Shown: positions 33,976 to 44,300, counted from the first letter of the stretch. The stretch is 64,000 bases of DNA from Lachnospiraceae bacterium (GCA_017463255.1 JAFTPP010000003.1:62001-126000); one strand, 5' to 3'. Notes: generated by a model from the letters alone, not told the origin. Translations and numbers: made by a program.

Positions 33976-36057
33976 TTAGATTAATGCGTTTGCATCAAGA
34001 ATCAATGCAACTTCACCATCACCAAGAATGGTTGCGCCGCTGATAATCTTGCACTTGTTAATGTACTTACCAAGTGACTTGATAACGATTTCCTGCTGTC
34101 CCATCAATTCATCAACAACAAGACCTGCTAACTTATCACCCTTCTTAACAATAACAACTACCATGTTTTCATCAGGCTTCTTAGTGGTTTCACAATCAAG
34201 CACCTCATTCAGACGTACAATCGGAATTACAGAACCTCTTAAATGAATAACCTCTTTGGTCTGAACAAGTTTAATATCACTAGGACTAATATCTTCAATG
34301 GTCTGAATAGAACCAAGTGAAATAGCATATTTCTCATTACCTACGATTACCATTAATGCCTGGATAATAGCAAGTGTCAATGGAAGTCTGATAATAAATG
34401 TACTACCTTCACCAAGTTTAGTCTTAACTTCAACTTCACCGCTTAATGCTTCGATTTTGCTCTTAACAACGTCAAGACCAACACCTCGTCCGGATACATC
34501 CGAAACCTGTTTTGCAGTAGAGAAGCTTGGTAAGAATAAAAGATTAATAATATCTTTATCTGCCATATTCTCTGCCTGCTCTGCAGTAATTGTACCACGT
34601 TCAATCGCTTTTTTCTTAACTGCTTCTACGTCGATTCCGTTACCGTCATCGCGTACTTCAATAACTACGTTGTTACCATCCTGATATGCGTCAAGATAAA
34701 TGGAACCTGTTTCAGATTTTCCTCTCTGTCTACGAATTTCTGCCGATTCAAGTCCGTGGTCAGCAGAGTTACGTAACAAGTGCATTAAAGGATCACCGAT
34801 TTCATCAACTACTGTACGGTCAAGTTCTGTTTCTTCACCGGACATATATAATTCCATCTTTTTATTCAATTTCTTAGAAAGGTCACGAATCATACGTGGG
34901 AACTTATTCACAACGCTTTCAATCGGAACCATTCGAACTTTCATTACCGATTCATGTAAGTTAGTGGTTACACTTTCAAGATATTCTAAGTGTTCATTGA
35001 ATGCAGCGCTCATAGCTGTCTCAGTAACAGTAGCAGCTGATTCCAAAGAGTTCTTTGCGATAATAAGCTCACTAACGAGATTCATTAATACATCAAGCTT
35101 TTCAATATCAACACGTACTGTTCTGTTTACAACCGGTTTTGAAACAGCAGTCTTCTTCGTATCTTTTTGTTTTGCATCCACAGAAGAATCTGCAGATACG
35201 TTTGAAACTGCAGCATCCTGTACCGAAGCAGAATCAGAAGACTGTGCACCGGCTTCAGCTTCCACATAATAACTGTCTTTATCCAAAGCTCCGCCTACAG
35301 CATCTTCTATTTCAGAAACGTTTTTAATTGCTGCAATGAGCTTTTCCAAAGAAGCATCTGAAACAACAATGAGACTGAAATGTAAATCAAACTTTTCATC
35401 TTCAACGTCCTGGGCTGATGGCTCAGAAACGATAATCTCACCTAATTCTTCCACTGCTTTAAATACTAAAAATGCTCGTGCTGCTTTCAAAATACAACTT
35501 TCGCTTACATATACAGTAGTTCCGAATACGTTCTTACCCTGTCTTGTAGCTTCTGAAAGCACTCTCTTTGCAGTGTCCGTAAGTTTAACCGAACGCCATA
35601 AATCTTTATCCGAAGCAGTCTCTGCCTTCTTTGTTTCCTTTTTTGCAGGAGCAGCAGGTTCCTCAGACTTATCATCCAAGATTGCCTTCAAAGACTTAAT
35701 CAATGGTTCATTATCATTGGTTCCTTCATCTGCTGAAGACTGGATATTGTTCAAATATTCATCCAAAGCATCAAGACATTGGAATAAAATGTCAATCATT
35801 CCCGCTTTTACTTTGATATTTCCATTTCTTACTTCTGAGAATACATTTTCCATATCATGTGTAAGTGCCTGCATTCTCTTATAACCCATAGTACCGGCCA
35901 TACCTTTTAAAGAATGAGCTGCACGGAAAATCTCATTAACGGTATTTTCGTTATTTGGGTCTTGTTCCAATTCAAGAATCTGTGTGTTTAAGTTCTGCAA
36001 ATGTTCCTTTGTTTCATCAATAAAAATCTCCAAATATTGACTTACATCCATGGTCAT
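33976..36057 (-). CDS. cheA: Chemotaxis histidine kinase CheA
   Basis: Receptor-controlled kinase that phosphorylates CheY and CheB. 693 residues: P1 phosphotransfer domain with AAHSLKGMAG (phospho-His at 48), a variable linker and P2-like part (about 130-290), dimerisation helices (about 305-375, VRVDIEKLDVLMNLVSELI), ATPase domain with LLRNSADHGLE, DDGNGID and GRGVGLDVV, and a C-terminal CheW-like domain from about 560. The start overlaps the cheB stop codon by 4 bases (ATGA). Confidence 0.98.
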   Translation of the reverse strand: MTMDVSQYLEIFIDETKEHLQNLNTQILELEQDPNNENTVNEIFRAAHSLKGMAGTMGYKRMQALTHDMENVFSEVRNGNIKVKAGMIDILFQCLDALDEYLNNIQSSADEGTNDNEPLIKSLKAILDDKSEEPAAPAKKETKKAETASDKDLWRSVKLTDTAKRVLSEATRQGKNVFGTTVYVSESCILKAARAFLVFKAVEELGEIIVSEPSAQDVEDEKFDLHFSLIVVSDASLEKLIAAIKNVSEIEDAVGGALDKDSYYVEAEAGAQSSDSASVQDAAVSNVSADSSVDAKQKDTKKTAVSKPVVNRTVRVDIEKLDVLMNLVSELIIAKNSLESAATVTETAMSAAFNEHLEYLESVTTNLHESVMKVRMVPIESVVNKFPRMIRDLSKKLNKKMELYMSGEETELDRTVVDEIGDPLMHLLRNSADHGLESAEIRRQRGKSETGSIYLDAYQDGNNVVIEVRDDGNGIDVEAVKKKAIERGTITAEQAENMADKDIINLLFLPSFSTAKQVSDVSGRGVGLDVVKSKIEALSGEVEVKTKLGEGSTFIIRLPLTLAIIQALMVIVGNEKYAISLGSIQTIEDISPSDIKLVQTKEVIHLRGSVIPIVRLNEVLDCETTKKPDENMVVVIVKKGDKLAGLVVDELMGQQEIVIKSLGKYINKCKIISGATILGDGEVALILDANALI

Positions 36058-37133
36058 CTTACCCCCACATTCATTATAATTTCTTGTGATAATTGTTCCA
36101 GTCCGACTATCTGGTCAGCCAAGCCAGCATTGGCAACGCTTTTAGGCATTCCATAGACAGCGCATGTGCTTTCTTCCTGAACAATAACATGTACTTTTTT
36201 CTTAGTTTCCAAATTAACGATTCCTTTGGTTCCGTCAGCTCCCATACCGGTCATTACAACACACAAAACCTGTTCGAACGGCGAATCAACAAGCGATTCA
36301 TACATATAGTTCGCACATGGTTTTACACCTTCTCTGGCAGGTTCATCCGAAAAATGAATCTGACTTACAGAATTCTTAGTGATTACCTTCATGTGCATAC
36401 CGCCTTTGGCAAGGTACACTGTTCCCGGTGTTAATACGTCACCCTCTTCCGCCTCTTTTACAGTAAGTTCACTCAATGTATTAAGACGGTCAGCTAAAGA
36501 TTTTGTAAATCCCGCCGGCATGTGCTGTACTATTAAAACCGGTGCTTTCAGATCTTTAGGCAACCTTGGAATAACCTGCTGTAAAGCCTTTGGGCCTCCT
36601 GTAGAACATGCAATTGCAACCACTTGGTTACTGACTATGTTCTTATCATGTTTCTTGACAATATCAATCATCTTTCTCGTTGTCTTGATATCGTCCATTG
36701 AAAATGCTTTTTCAAAAGTCGGAAGTTTACTCATGGATACTGCTTCCAACGTTTTGATGAATTCCTCTTTAAAAGTATTATCTCTGGCTTCCATCGCCTT
36801 GCTTGGTTTATGTATAAAGTCAATTGCACCAAGTTCAAGACAATCCATGGTAACTTTAGCGCCTTCCATGGTATCTGTGCTGGCCATCATAATTCTTGCA
36901 GGAATCTTTCTTTTTTGGAGTTCCTTTAACAGCTCAATTCCTGTCATCTTCGGCATATTTACGTCCAGAACAACCGCATCATACTGTTTTCTGGTTAATA
37001 AATCAAATGCCTCGACGCCATTGATTGCACGATCAACAACCTGAAATCGTCCATCCGAATTGATTATATCACACAAGACACTTCTCATAAGTGCAGAGTC
37101 ATCAACAACAAGTATTTTTTTCTTTTCCGTCAT
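36054..37133 (-). CDS. cheB: Chemotaxis response regulator methylesterase CheB
   Basis: Demethylates receptors, and is activated by CheA. 359 residues: receiver domain with DD at 11-12 and phospho-Asp 57 in VVLDVNMPKMTG, then the esterase domain with the catalytic Ser in IACSTGGPKAL (about 170-180), His in VQHMPAGFT and Asp in CVVMTGMGADGTKG. The matching methyltransferase cheR is not in this window. Confidence 0.98.
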   Translation of the reverse strand: MTEKKKILVVDDSALMRSVLCDIINSDGRFQVVDRAINGVEAFDLLTRKQYDAVVLDVNMPKMTGIELLKELQKRKIPARIMMASTDTMEGAKVTMDCLELGAIDFIHKPSKAMEARDNTFKEEFIKTLEAVSMSKLPTFEKAFSMDDIKTTRKMIDIVKKHDKNIVSNQVVAIACSTGGPKALQQVIPRLPKDLKAPVLIVQHMPAGFTKSLADRLNTLSELTVKEAEEGDVLTPGTVYLAKGGMHMKVITKNSVSQIHFSDEPAREGVKPCANYMYESLVDSPFEQVLCVVMTGMGADGTKGIVNLETKKKVHVIVQEESTCAVYGMPKSVANAGLADQIVGLEQLSQEIIMNVGVR

Positions 37134-37157
37134 ATTGAACCTCCGTAAGCTGTCTTC

Positions 37158-37880
37158 TTACTTTAAATCTCTGTTTCTGCTCTTTCTTTCTTCGTCAAAA
37201 ATATATTTGATAATTCCTTCTCTATCTACATTATCAAGATTAATGTACTGTAAGCGATGTTCATATCCGCCCTGGCGATTTTCCACTTTTTGGGCTCTAA
37301 GCACCTTTCCCACAACGTTAAACTCCTTAGTTTCTTTTCCAACCATCAGCGTATAGTGACAATATATTAAACTTTCTACTTCATATTTCTGACTGGAAAC
37401 AAACCTTAAGCCTCCGCCACTGATATCCACAATAACGCTTCTTTTTAGCGGTAATCCCGGAACCAAATACCCCTGTTTTGTATCAATCGCCTCGATTTCC
37501 TCTTCCTCTAATGGTCTGGTTCCCATCTCCAAAGCACAACTTAATCTGTAAAACTCTCGTCTTTGATACTTTCTTAAATTACTGATAAGTTCTATCACAA
37601 GAATGTACACATTGTTCGCTTTATACCTGTCTATGATTCTTGCAGAACACTGTAAAACCTTTAAGTCCGCATAAAAATAAACATCGCATTCACTGTCCAC
37701 AGGAAGCAGCACCAGTTTTGTCTGTTCCATGGGCATCATTATTTCTAAACGGTCATCTGATAAGACATCATAAACCCGGCTTTCATATCTTTTTCTTTCT
37801 CCCTGGTTTTCAAGTTCCGTTTCTTGCGAAACCATCTGCAGTTCCAACTTGCAACCCGGCAAAATATATTTCTTTAACAT
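37158..37880 (-). CDS. PilZ domain protein, YcgR/MotI-like c-di-GMP flagellar brake
   Basis: 240 residues with an N-terminal YcgR-like domain (about 1-95) and a C-terminal PilZ domain (about 100-225). The c-di-GMP binding signature is complete: the RxxxR element in YQRREFYRLSC and the DxSxxG element in VIVDISGGGLRF. Family members bind the stator or motor and slow rotation when c-di-GMP is high. It is located between flhG and cheB in the operon, a position used in Clostridia but not in B. subtilis. Confidence 0.92.
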   Translation of the reverse strand: MLKKYILPGCKLELQMVSQETELENQGERKRYESRVYDVLSDDRLEIMMPMEQTKLVLLPVDSECDVYFYADLKVLQCSARIIDRYKANNVYILVIELISNLRKYQRREFYRLSCALEMGTRPLEEEEIEAIDTKQGYLVPGLPLKRSVIVDISGGGLRFVSSQKYEVESLIYCHYTLMVGKETKEFNVVGKVLRAQKVENRQGGYEHRLQYINLDNVDREGIIKYIFDEERKSRNRDLK

Positions 37881-37907
37881 TTCTATTGCACTCCAACCAT
37901 ATACCCA

Positions 37908-38789
37908 TTAAGATTTTGCTCTGTTCACAATATGAGAAAAGAAAGCAGCCATTCCTCTCTTGGGTAAATTTTTATTCATTTCCTTATTCATAAGCGTTGC
38001 CGTAATACTCTCATACGCTTTCGCAGACTTACTGTTTGGACTCTGAATAGAAACCGGTGTCTGCTGCATAACCGCCTTTGAAAGCTGATTATCAAGAGGT
38101 ATTGCCCCAAGATAACTAATGGGAAGTTTAAGATAACGTGCCACTACCGCATTTAATTTATTAAACAAAAGTTGCCCTTCCACATCGTTAAACACCCTGT
38201 TTGCAATTACTTTGACTTGGGATGCCTCCGGTGAAAAACGCGGATGACGGTTTAACGCTTTTAACAACGAATAGGAATCCGTTATTGAAGTTGGCTCCGG
38301 AGTTGTAACAAGTAATACTTCTCCACTGGCCACTAAAAATTCCAGTACTGCATCTGAAATGCCGGCTCCCGTATCTACAATGATAACATCAGCAATGGCG
38401 TCTAATTCCGCCAGATTACGGATGATGTAGCTTAAATAATCGCGGTTTAAATTAGATAATCCCACAATTCCGGATCCTCCCGAAATAAAACCTACCTCCA
38501 TGGGACCCCATGTAATAATTTCTTTAATATTTTTCCCCTGATAAATCAAATCGCTTAGATTAAATTTAGGTACCGCACCAAACATAATCTCAATATTAGC
38601 AAGTCCAAAATCTGCATCGAGAATAATAACTCTCTGTCCCATTTTTCTCAATTGGATTGCAATATTAATAGCCGTATTTGATTTTCCTACTCCACCTTTT
38701 CCACTTGTTACCGTAATAACGCGGGCCACTGGTCTCGGAGCCTGAGCACTTGCTTTTATTATATTCCTTAACTGTTCAGCCTGATCCAT
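37908..38789 (-). CDS. flhG: Flagellar number regulator FlhG (MinD/ParA-type ATPase)
   Basis: Controls flagellar number and pattern with FlhF. 293 residues: N-terminal DQAEQLRNIIK helix that stimulates the FlhF GTPase, deviant Walker A TSGKGGVGKSN (about 28-38), ILDADFGLANIEIMFG, and VIIVDTGAGISDAV. C-terminal amphipathic helix near residues 270-293, probably for membrane binding. It lies 14 bases after flhF. Confidence 0.95.
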   Translation of the reverse strand: MDQAEQLRNIIKASAQAPRPVARVITVTSGKGGVGKSNTAINIAIQLRKMGQRVIILDADFGLANIEIMFGAVPKFNLSDLIYQGKNIKEIITWGPMEVGFISGGSGIVGLSNLNRDYLSYIIRNLAELDAIADVIIVDTGAGISDAVLEFLVASGEVLLVTTPEPTSITDSYSLLKALNRHPRFSPEASQVKVIANRVFNDVEGQLLFNKLNAVVARYLKLPISYLGAIPLDNQLSKAVMQQTPVSIQSPNSKSAKAYESITATLMNKEMNKNLPKRGMAAFFSHIVNRAKS

Positions 38790-38803
38790 TTTTTATCCTC
38801 CGC

Positions 38804-40027
38804 CTATTGCTTTCCGCCCAATAGCAGTTTTACTGTATTTTGAGGATTAAACACCGCAATATCATCCGGCACGTTTTGTCCATCTGTTACGTATGACATA
38901 CTTGCACCTGTATGCAGATGCAAATTCAATAAGTTTCCGTAAGAAGAAGTTTCATCCAACTTGGTAAAAATCAGACGATACCCTTCTACTTCTTTATATG
39001 CATCCGTTATTTTAATCAAATCTTTGTACTTCGTCGTAGCACTTACAACCAGATATACTTCCATTTCACACTGACCTTCCACTGCCGAAATAAGCGCCAT
39101 CATCGCTTCTTTCTGTGCCACATTGTTCCACGAATGTCCCGTAGTATCTACTAAAATATAGTCTGATTCCCTAAAATCACGAACAGCGCATTCCATCTCT
39201 TCTGCCGAAAAAATAACCCTAAACGGAACATCCAAAATATTGGCATAGGTTCTTAACTGCTCTGCTGCTGCAATTCTGTATGTATCGGCTGTCAGTAATG
39301 TCACCCGTTTTTTACTCTCTACAATGAATTTAGATGCAATCTTTGCAATCGTAGTTGTCTTTCCAACCCCTGTAGGACCTATAAAAAATACTACTTTGGG
39401 TTTCTTTTCCGATTCTGCAATCGGTTCCGGCGAACCGAATTTTAATATCATCTTCTGATATATATTTTCTAACATGTGGTCAATGGGAACATTAGGCTTG
39501 TTAATGGTTTCCATTTCATCAAGCAACTTGTTGGCGTAGGTTTCACTAACCTCATTTTCAATCATAGTGTTATATAGCAGCTTCATAAACGCCACTGACT
39601 CAGTTTCCGCCTCTTCGGCCACATCCCCCGTTTCATCCCCGTCTTTTACTTCCGGTTTTTGAATGGTCTCTTCTATCAGCTTTTTAATATTATCAAGCTG
39701 TTTTTCAATGGCCTGCTTTTCGTTGTTACCTTCATTAATCCTTGCATTTTCTTCTACTTTACGTACTTCCGCAATAGCTTCCGTAAAATTTTGTGCCACA
39801 GAAACATCAATGGTATTTTTCGGTGTTTCCGGTTTACTATAAGAAGGTTTTTCGGTTTCTTCTTCAAGTGCTACCGTAACTTCCACAACAGGCGATTTTA
39901 AAAATGCAAACAAGCCCTTGCTTTTTACATTTCTCACATTCATCAAAACTACGCCTTCGCCCAGTTCCTTTTTAGCTGCATTAAATGCTTCCTGTTCTGT
40001 TTTTCCCTGGTATTTTTTAATGATCAT
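38804..40027 (-). CDS. flhF: Flagellar SRP-type GTPase FlhF
   Basis: GTPase that marks the site of flagellar assembly. 407 residues: basic N-terminal domain (MIIKKYQGKTEQEAFNAAKK), helical N domain (about 145-205), and NG GTPase domain with GPTGVGKTTTIAKIA (about 216-230), LTADTYRIAAAEQLRTYA, DTTGHSWNN and LIFTKLDETSSYGN. The G3 element is DTTGH where the SRP family normally has DTAGR. Its ATG overlaps the flhA stop codon by one base. Confidence 0.96.
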   Translation of the reverse strand: MIIKKYQGKTEQEAFNAAKKELGEGVVLMNVRNVKSKGLFAFLKSPVVEVTVALEEETEKPSYSKPETPKNTIDVSVAQNFTEAIAEVRKVEENARINEGNNEKQAIEKQLDNIKKLIEETIQKPEVKDGDETGDVAEEAETESVAFMKLLYNTMIENEVSETYANKLLDEMETINKPNVPIDHMLENIYQKMILKFGSPEPIAESEKKPKVVFFIGPTGVGKTTTIAKIASKFIVESKKRVTLLTADTYRIAAAEQLRTYANILDVPFRVIFSAEEMECAVRDFRESDYILVDTTGHSWNNVAQKEAMMALISAVEGQCEMEVYLVVSATTKYKDLIKITDAYKEVEGYRLIFTKLDETSSYGNLLNLHLHTGASMSYVTDGQNVPDDIAVFNPQNTVKLLLGGKQ

Positions 40028-42060
40028 TATACTGTCACCATCCCAACTGATTGTAAGTCAACATTTGAATCAAGTTCATTATATGATACAACAATCAAAT
40101 CTCTGTAGTAATCCTCCGTCAGACGTTTAAAATACATACGAACAATCGGAGAAGTAATAACAATCGGATTTTTTCCGAGGTTTTCCAATTTTGCAACCTC
40201 AGCGCCTACTGACGCCATAATTGCCTTTGTTTTTTCCGGGTCCAGATTTAGATATGCCCCCTGCTCTGTCTGCTTAACGCTACCCATAATCTCCTGCTCT
40301 AACTTTGGATCCAGCGTAACAACACTGGTGGTTTCATTCGCCGGGAAGTACTTGTTTGTAATGGCGCGTTTTAAGCTTTGACGGACATATTCCGTCAATA
40401 TATCCGTATCACGGGTTGTAGAAGCATAATCTGCCAGTGTTTCAAATATAGTAAGGAGATCTCTGATGGAAATACCCTCTCTTAACAGGTTCTGTAACAC
40501 CTTCTGGATTTCGCCCAAGCCCAACAATTTTGGTACAAGTTCTTCCACAACACTTGGATTTGATTCTTTTAAGTTATTCACAAGATTCTGAACATCCTGT
40601 CTTGTAATAAGTTCGGAAATATGATGTCTGATAATTTCCGTCAAATGAGTTGCGATAATGGAAGGCGGGTCAACAACTGTATATCCCATACTTTCTGCTC
40701 TTTCACGCTGACCTTCCGTAATCCAGATTGCAGGTAAATGGAACGAAGGTTCAAAAGTAGGAATACCTGTAATCTCCTCCTCTACAAATCCCGGATTCAT
40801 GGCCATATAGTGGTCAAACAGAATCTCACCTTCACTTACCTGGATACCTTTTATTTTAATAATATACTGATTTGGATTTAACTGAATGTTATCACGCAAA
40901 CGAATAATCGGAACAACCATACCAAGTTCCAAAGCAATCTGTCTTCTGATCATAACAACTCGGTCCAAAAGGTCTCCGCCCTGATTTACATCAGCAAGAG
41001 GAATAATACCATAACCAAATTCCAATTCGATTGGATCTACCTGTAACAATGAAGTAACATTTTCCGGTTGTCTGATTTCGTCTGCCTGCACTTCCTCTTT
41101 GTCCACCTCTTTTTCAATATTACTTGTTTCAATGGTTTTAGCCATAATTCTGCCAACAACCACAAAAATAGTACCTATAAGAATAAACAACAAAGTCGGT
41201 AATTTTGTAATAGCACCAAGTCCAATGAGAATTGCTCCTACAAGGTAAAGTACTTTGGGTAATCCAAAAAGCTGACTTACAAGAGCTGTACCAAAATCCG
41301 CTTCCTTCGAGCCCTTGGTTACCAAAATACCTGTAGACAAAGAAATCAACAGCGAAGGAATCTGGCTCACCAGACCGTCACCGATGGTAAGAATGGAATA
41401 CTTATCCACTGCCTCTGTTGCTGATAAACCTCCGCGAGTCACTCCCATGATAATACCACCAACAATATTAACCACTGTAATGATAAGACCCGCTATGGCA
41501 TCTCCCTTAACATACTTAACCGCACCATCCATGGAACCAAAGAAACTTGCTTCTTCCTGAATCTTATCTCTTCTTCTCTTTGCTTCTTCATCTGAAATAG
41601 CACCGGTATTTAAATCCGCATCAATAGCCATCTGCTTACCGGGCATAGCATCCAAGGTGAATCTGGCTGTTACTTCAGCAACACGTTCCGAACCTTTGTT
41701 GATAACCATAAACTGAATCAAAATAAGAATAATAAATACAATGGCACCAATAATCAAATCACCGCCACCAACATATTCGCCGAATGTTTCAACCACTTCT
41801 CCCGGGTCACCGGTAGAAAGAATCAATCTGGTAGAGGATACGTTAAGTGCAATTCTAAAAATAGTAGTAAACAAAAGAACCGTTGGGAAATAAGACATAT
41901 CCAAAATTTCTTTTGCAAACATACAACTGAACATAATGGTAAATGCTAATGCAATATTAAACGCCAAAAATACGTTAAGTAAACCGGAAGGAATCGGAAC
42001 AATAAACATAATAAAAGCCACTAACACATATGCCGCTACGCCAACATCCGCTTTTCTCAT
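40027..42060 (-). CDS. flhA: Flagellar export gate protein FlhA
   Basis: Large subunit of the type III export gate; its cytoplasmic ring receives substrates and chaperones. 677 residues: eight membrane helices in the first 310 residues, the FHIPEP family signature ARFTLDAMPGKQMAIDADLN (about 145-164), and the cytoplasmic domain from about 330 with RDNIQLNPNQYIIKIKG and the C-terminal VITSPIVRMYFKRLTED. Confidence 0.98.
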   Translation of the reverse strand: MRKADVGVAAYVLVAFIMFIVPIPSGLLNVFLAFNIALAFTIMFSCMFAKEILDMSYFPTVLLFTTIFRIALNVSSTRLILSTGDPGEVVETFGEYVGGGDLIIGAIVFIILILIQFMVINKGSERVAEVTARFTLDAMPGKQMAIDADLNTGAISDEEAKRRRDKIQEEASFFGSMDGAVKYVKGDAIAGLIITVVNIVGGIIMGVTRGGLSATEAVDKYSILTIGDGLVSQIPSLLISLSTGILVTKGSKEADFGTALVSQLFGLPKVLYLVGAILIGLGAITKLPTLLFILIGTIFVVVGRIMAKTIETSNIEKEVDKEEVQADEIRQPENVTSLLQVDPIELEFGYGIIPLADVNQGGDLLDRVVMIRRQIALELGMVVPIIRLRDNIQLNPNQYIIKIKGIQVSEGEILFDHYMAMNPGFVEEEITGIPTFEPSFHLPAIWITEGQRERAESMGYTVVDPPSIIATHLTEIIRHHISELITRQDVQNLVNNLKESNPSVVEELVPKLLGLGEIQKVLQNLLREGISIRDLLTIFETLADYASTTRDTDILTEYVRQSLKRAITNKYFPANETTSVVTLDPKLEQEIMGSVKQTEQGAYLNLDPEKTKAIMASVGAEVAKLENLGKNPIVITSPIVRMYFKRLTEDYYRDLIVVSYNELDSNVDLQSVGMVTV

Positions 42061-42104
42061 ATTAAGCCTTTTCCTCCTTATCTTTTATGGTAATTATTCT
42101 CTTA

Positions 42105-43217
42105 CTAGGTTCTTCCTTCTGCATGGAATACCATGGCAAGAATTTCTGCTACCGCCTGATATAATTCAGCCGGAATCGCACTTCCTATGTCAACATTATG
42201 ATAGAGCATTCTGGCAACCGGTTTGTTCTCCACAATCATAATGTTATGTTCTTTCGCAACTTCCCTGATTTTTAATGCCAGATAATCTTCACCTTTTGCG
42301 ATTACAATTGGCGCATCTGAAATCTCAGGGTCATACTGCAAAGCCACCGATAAATGGGTCGGGTTGGTAATAACCACGTCCGCCTTCGGCAAATCCTGCA
42401 TCATACGACGTTGGGACACCTCCAACATCTTTCGTTTAATTTTACCTTTTACCTGCGGATCTCCTTCCGCATTTCTATATTCTTCTTTTACTTCCTGCTT
42501 AGTCATCTTCATGTCTTCTTTGAACTTCCACTTTTCATAAGCAAAATCAGCAAGAGAAAGAATCAGATAAAAGATTGAAATTTTGAGGCCCAGTCCTATG
42601 GCCACATCTCCTATCCAAAGAATGGACTGTTGTATAGACAAATCATACAACAAATAAAACTCATCAATTCTTTCTATCAAATCACTGTAAGCGATATATA
42701 CGATTAGAACTATTTTAATCACAGATTTTACAAGTTCCATCAGTGACTGCGCACTGAAAATTCTTTTAAACCCTTTTAAGGGATTAATCTTACTGAATTT
42801 AGGTTGTAAAGGTTTTGAAGTGGGCTGCCACTTTACCTGTGCTACATCTCCAATAAAAGAAATAACTACACCCACCGCAAAAATGGGCAACAATGTGAAC
42901 AACATATTAACCATGGTTTCCCTAATATATCCCGCCATATCCATGACTGACATATCACCGGCAGGATACTTAACAGCCTGCGGAATCCAAGCATAAGTTG
43001 AAGTAAAGGAACCTAACAAATCACTTCCGACAGAACCTGCCATCATTTTAAGCAACACAAAAAAAGTTACCAATCCTAAACCATTTCCTAATTCTTTACT
43101 TTTGGCAACCTTTCCGTCTTTTCTGGCATCTGATAATTTCTTCTGTGTCGCGGGCTCTGTTTTTTCACCACCCGGACCATCCTTTGCAAAAAATTGCAGA
43201 TTAAGTTCTAGAATCAC
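42105..43217 (-). CDS. flhB: Flagellar export switch protein FlhB
   Basis: Export apparatus protein that switches from hook to filament substrates after cleaving itself. 370 residues: GEKTEPATQKKLSDARKDG near the N-terminus, four membrane helices (about 35-220), and the cytoplasmic domain with the autocleavage site NPTH in VITNPTHLSVAL. The GTG start overlaps the fliR stop by 4 bases (GTGA) and is served by GGAGG inside fliR. Confidence 0.97.
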   Translation of the reverse strand: MILELNLQFFAKDGPGGEKTEPATQKKLSDARKDGKVAKSKELGNGLGLVTFFVLLKMMAGSVGSDLLGSFTSTYAWIPQAVKYPAGDMSVMDMAGYIRETMVNMLFTLLPIFAVGVVISFIGDVAQVKWQPTSKPLQPKFSKINPLKGFKRIFSAQSLMELVKSVIKIVLIVYIAYSDLIERIDEFYLLYDLSIQQSILWIGDVAIGLGLKISIFYLILSLADFAYEKWKFKEDMKMTKQEVKEEYRNAEGDPQVKGKIKRKMLEVSQRRMMQDLPKADVVITNPTHLSVALQYDPEISDAPIVIAKGEDYLALKIREVAKEHNIMIVENKPVARMLYHNVDIGSAIPAELYQAVAEILAMVFHAEGRT

Positions 43218-43996
43218 ATCATGGCCTCCACCATTGAAACTATCATTACTTTCATTTCTTTAAAAATTACATCTGAAAGATATGGTAACAATGCTATAGT
43301 AATAAACATGATAGCAAGTCCCATAAAAATTTTAAGTTGAAGTCCTACCGCAAACATGTTAATTTGCGGAGATACCTTCGCCAAAATTCCCAAAATTGCA
43401 TTCAGTATCATCGTACCGGCAAATACAGGCAGACATATTTGAAAACCTATGACAAAAAATTGAGACATAAAATCAAGAAACGCATTTAATATTCCATACA
43501 AAGAAAAATGCGCCCCGTTTACAGGAATCAACTGATACGTCTCTATTAATGCTCTTAGTACATACTGATACATTCCGGATAAAAGCAAAATCAGCATAAT
43601 CAGGTAGTTATACAAAAGCCCCGACATCGTAGAAACCTCACGGGTTGTTGGGTCCATAACACTCGCCATGGAAAGTCCCATTTCCATATCAATAATTCTA
43701 CCTGCAAACGATATAATATGAGTACATATATTGGCTCCTAAGCCTACCAAAAGCCCAACGATTGCTTCTTTTCCCACAATTACCGCATATTCAAATACCG
43801 AATCATATTCAAGCTCTGAAGTCGGCAACACCATGCTATATACCAAATAAGCCACAAAAATACTGAAGGCTATTTTGTACCTGCCCGGAACACTGTTGAT
43901 ACTATAGAACGGTGCCGTAAAAACAAAGCAGGAAATTCTGACTATGACAAGCAGGAACAACTCCAAATCCATTAACGAAAAGGATAAATCCAGCAT
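43214..43996 (-). CDS. fliR: Flagellar export protein FliR
   Basis: Membrane component of the export gate. 260 residues, mostly hydrophobic with about six membrane helices; family features VPGRYKIAFSIFVAY, GLLVGLGANICTHIISFAGR and IDMEMGLSMASVMDP are visible. It follows fliQ by 17 bases and overlaps flhB. Confidence 0.96.
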   Translation of the reverse strand: MLDLSFSLMDLELFLLVIVRISCFVFTAPFYSINSVPGRYKIAFSIFVAYLVYSMVLPTSELEYDSVFEYAVIVGKEAIVGLLVGLGANICTHIISFAGRIIDMEMGLSMASVMDPTTREVSTMSGLLYNYLIMLILLLSGMYQYVLRALIETYQLIPVNGAHFSLYGILNAFLDFMSQFFVIGFQICLPVFAGTMILNAILGILAKVSPQINMFAVGLQLKIFMGLAIMFITIALLPYLSDVIFKEMKVMIVSMVEAMM

Positions 43997-44013
43997 GACT
44001 GACTACTCCTTTG

Positions 44014-44283
44014 TTACCGGATATAAACAGAAAAGTTATTCCATAACTTCTCCATATATCCCGCCATGTTATTCAACATCCAGTAACCAAAAATCATAAT
44101 ACCAACAAATACTGCAATAATCTTAGGAACAAAGGTAAGTGTCTGTTCCTGAATACTGGTAATTGTTTGAAAAATACTAACAATTAAACCTACTATCATG
44201 GAAATAAGCAATATAGGGGCGGCCGTTTCAATTATTAAATATAACGCTTCCCGTCCGATTTGAACGACGTCATTAACTGTCAT
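44014..44283 (-). CDS. fliQ: Flagellar export protein FliQ
   Basis: Small subunit of the export gate. 89 residues forming two membrane helices (about 15-40 and 50-72) with GLIVSIFQTITSIQEQTLTF (about 33-52), the family core. It follows fliP by 17 bases. Confidence 0.97.
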   Translation of the reverse strand: MTVNDVVQIGREALYLIIETAAPILLISMIVGLIVSIFQTITSIQEQTLTFVPKIIAVFVGIMIFGYWMLNNMAGYMEKLWNNFSVYIR

Positions 44284-44300
44284 ACAATCCTCCCCTTATG

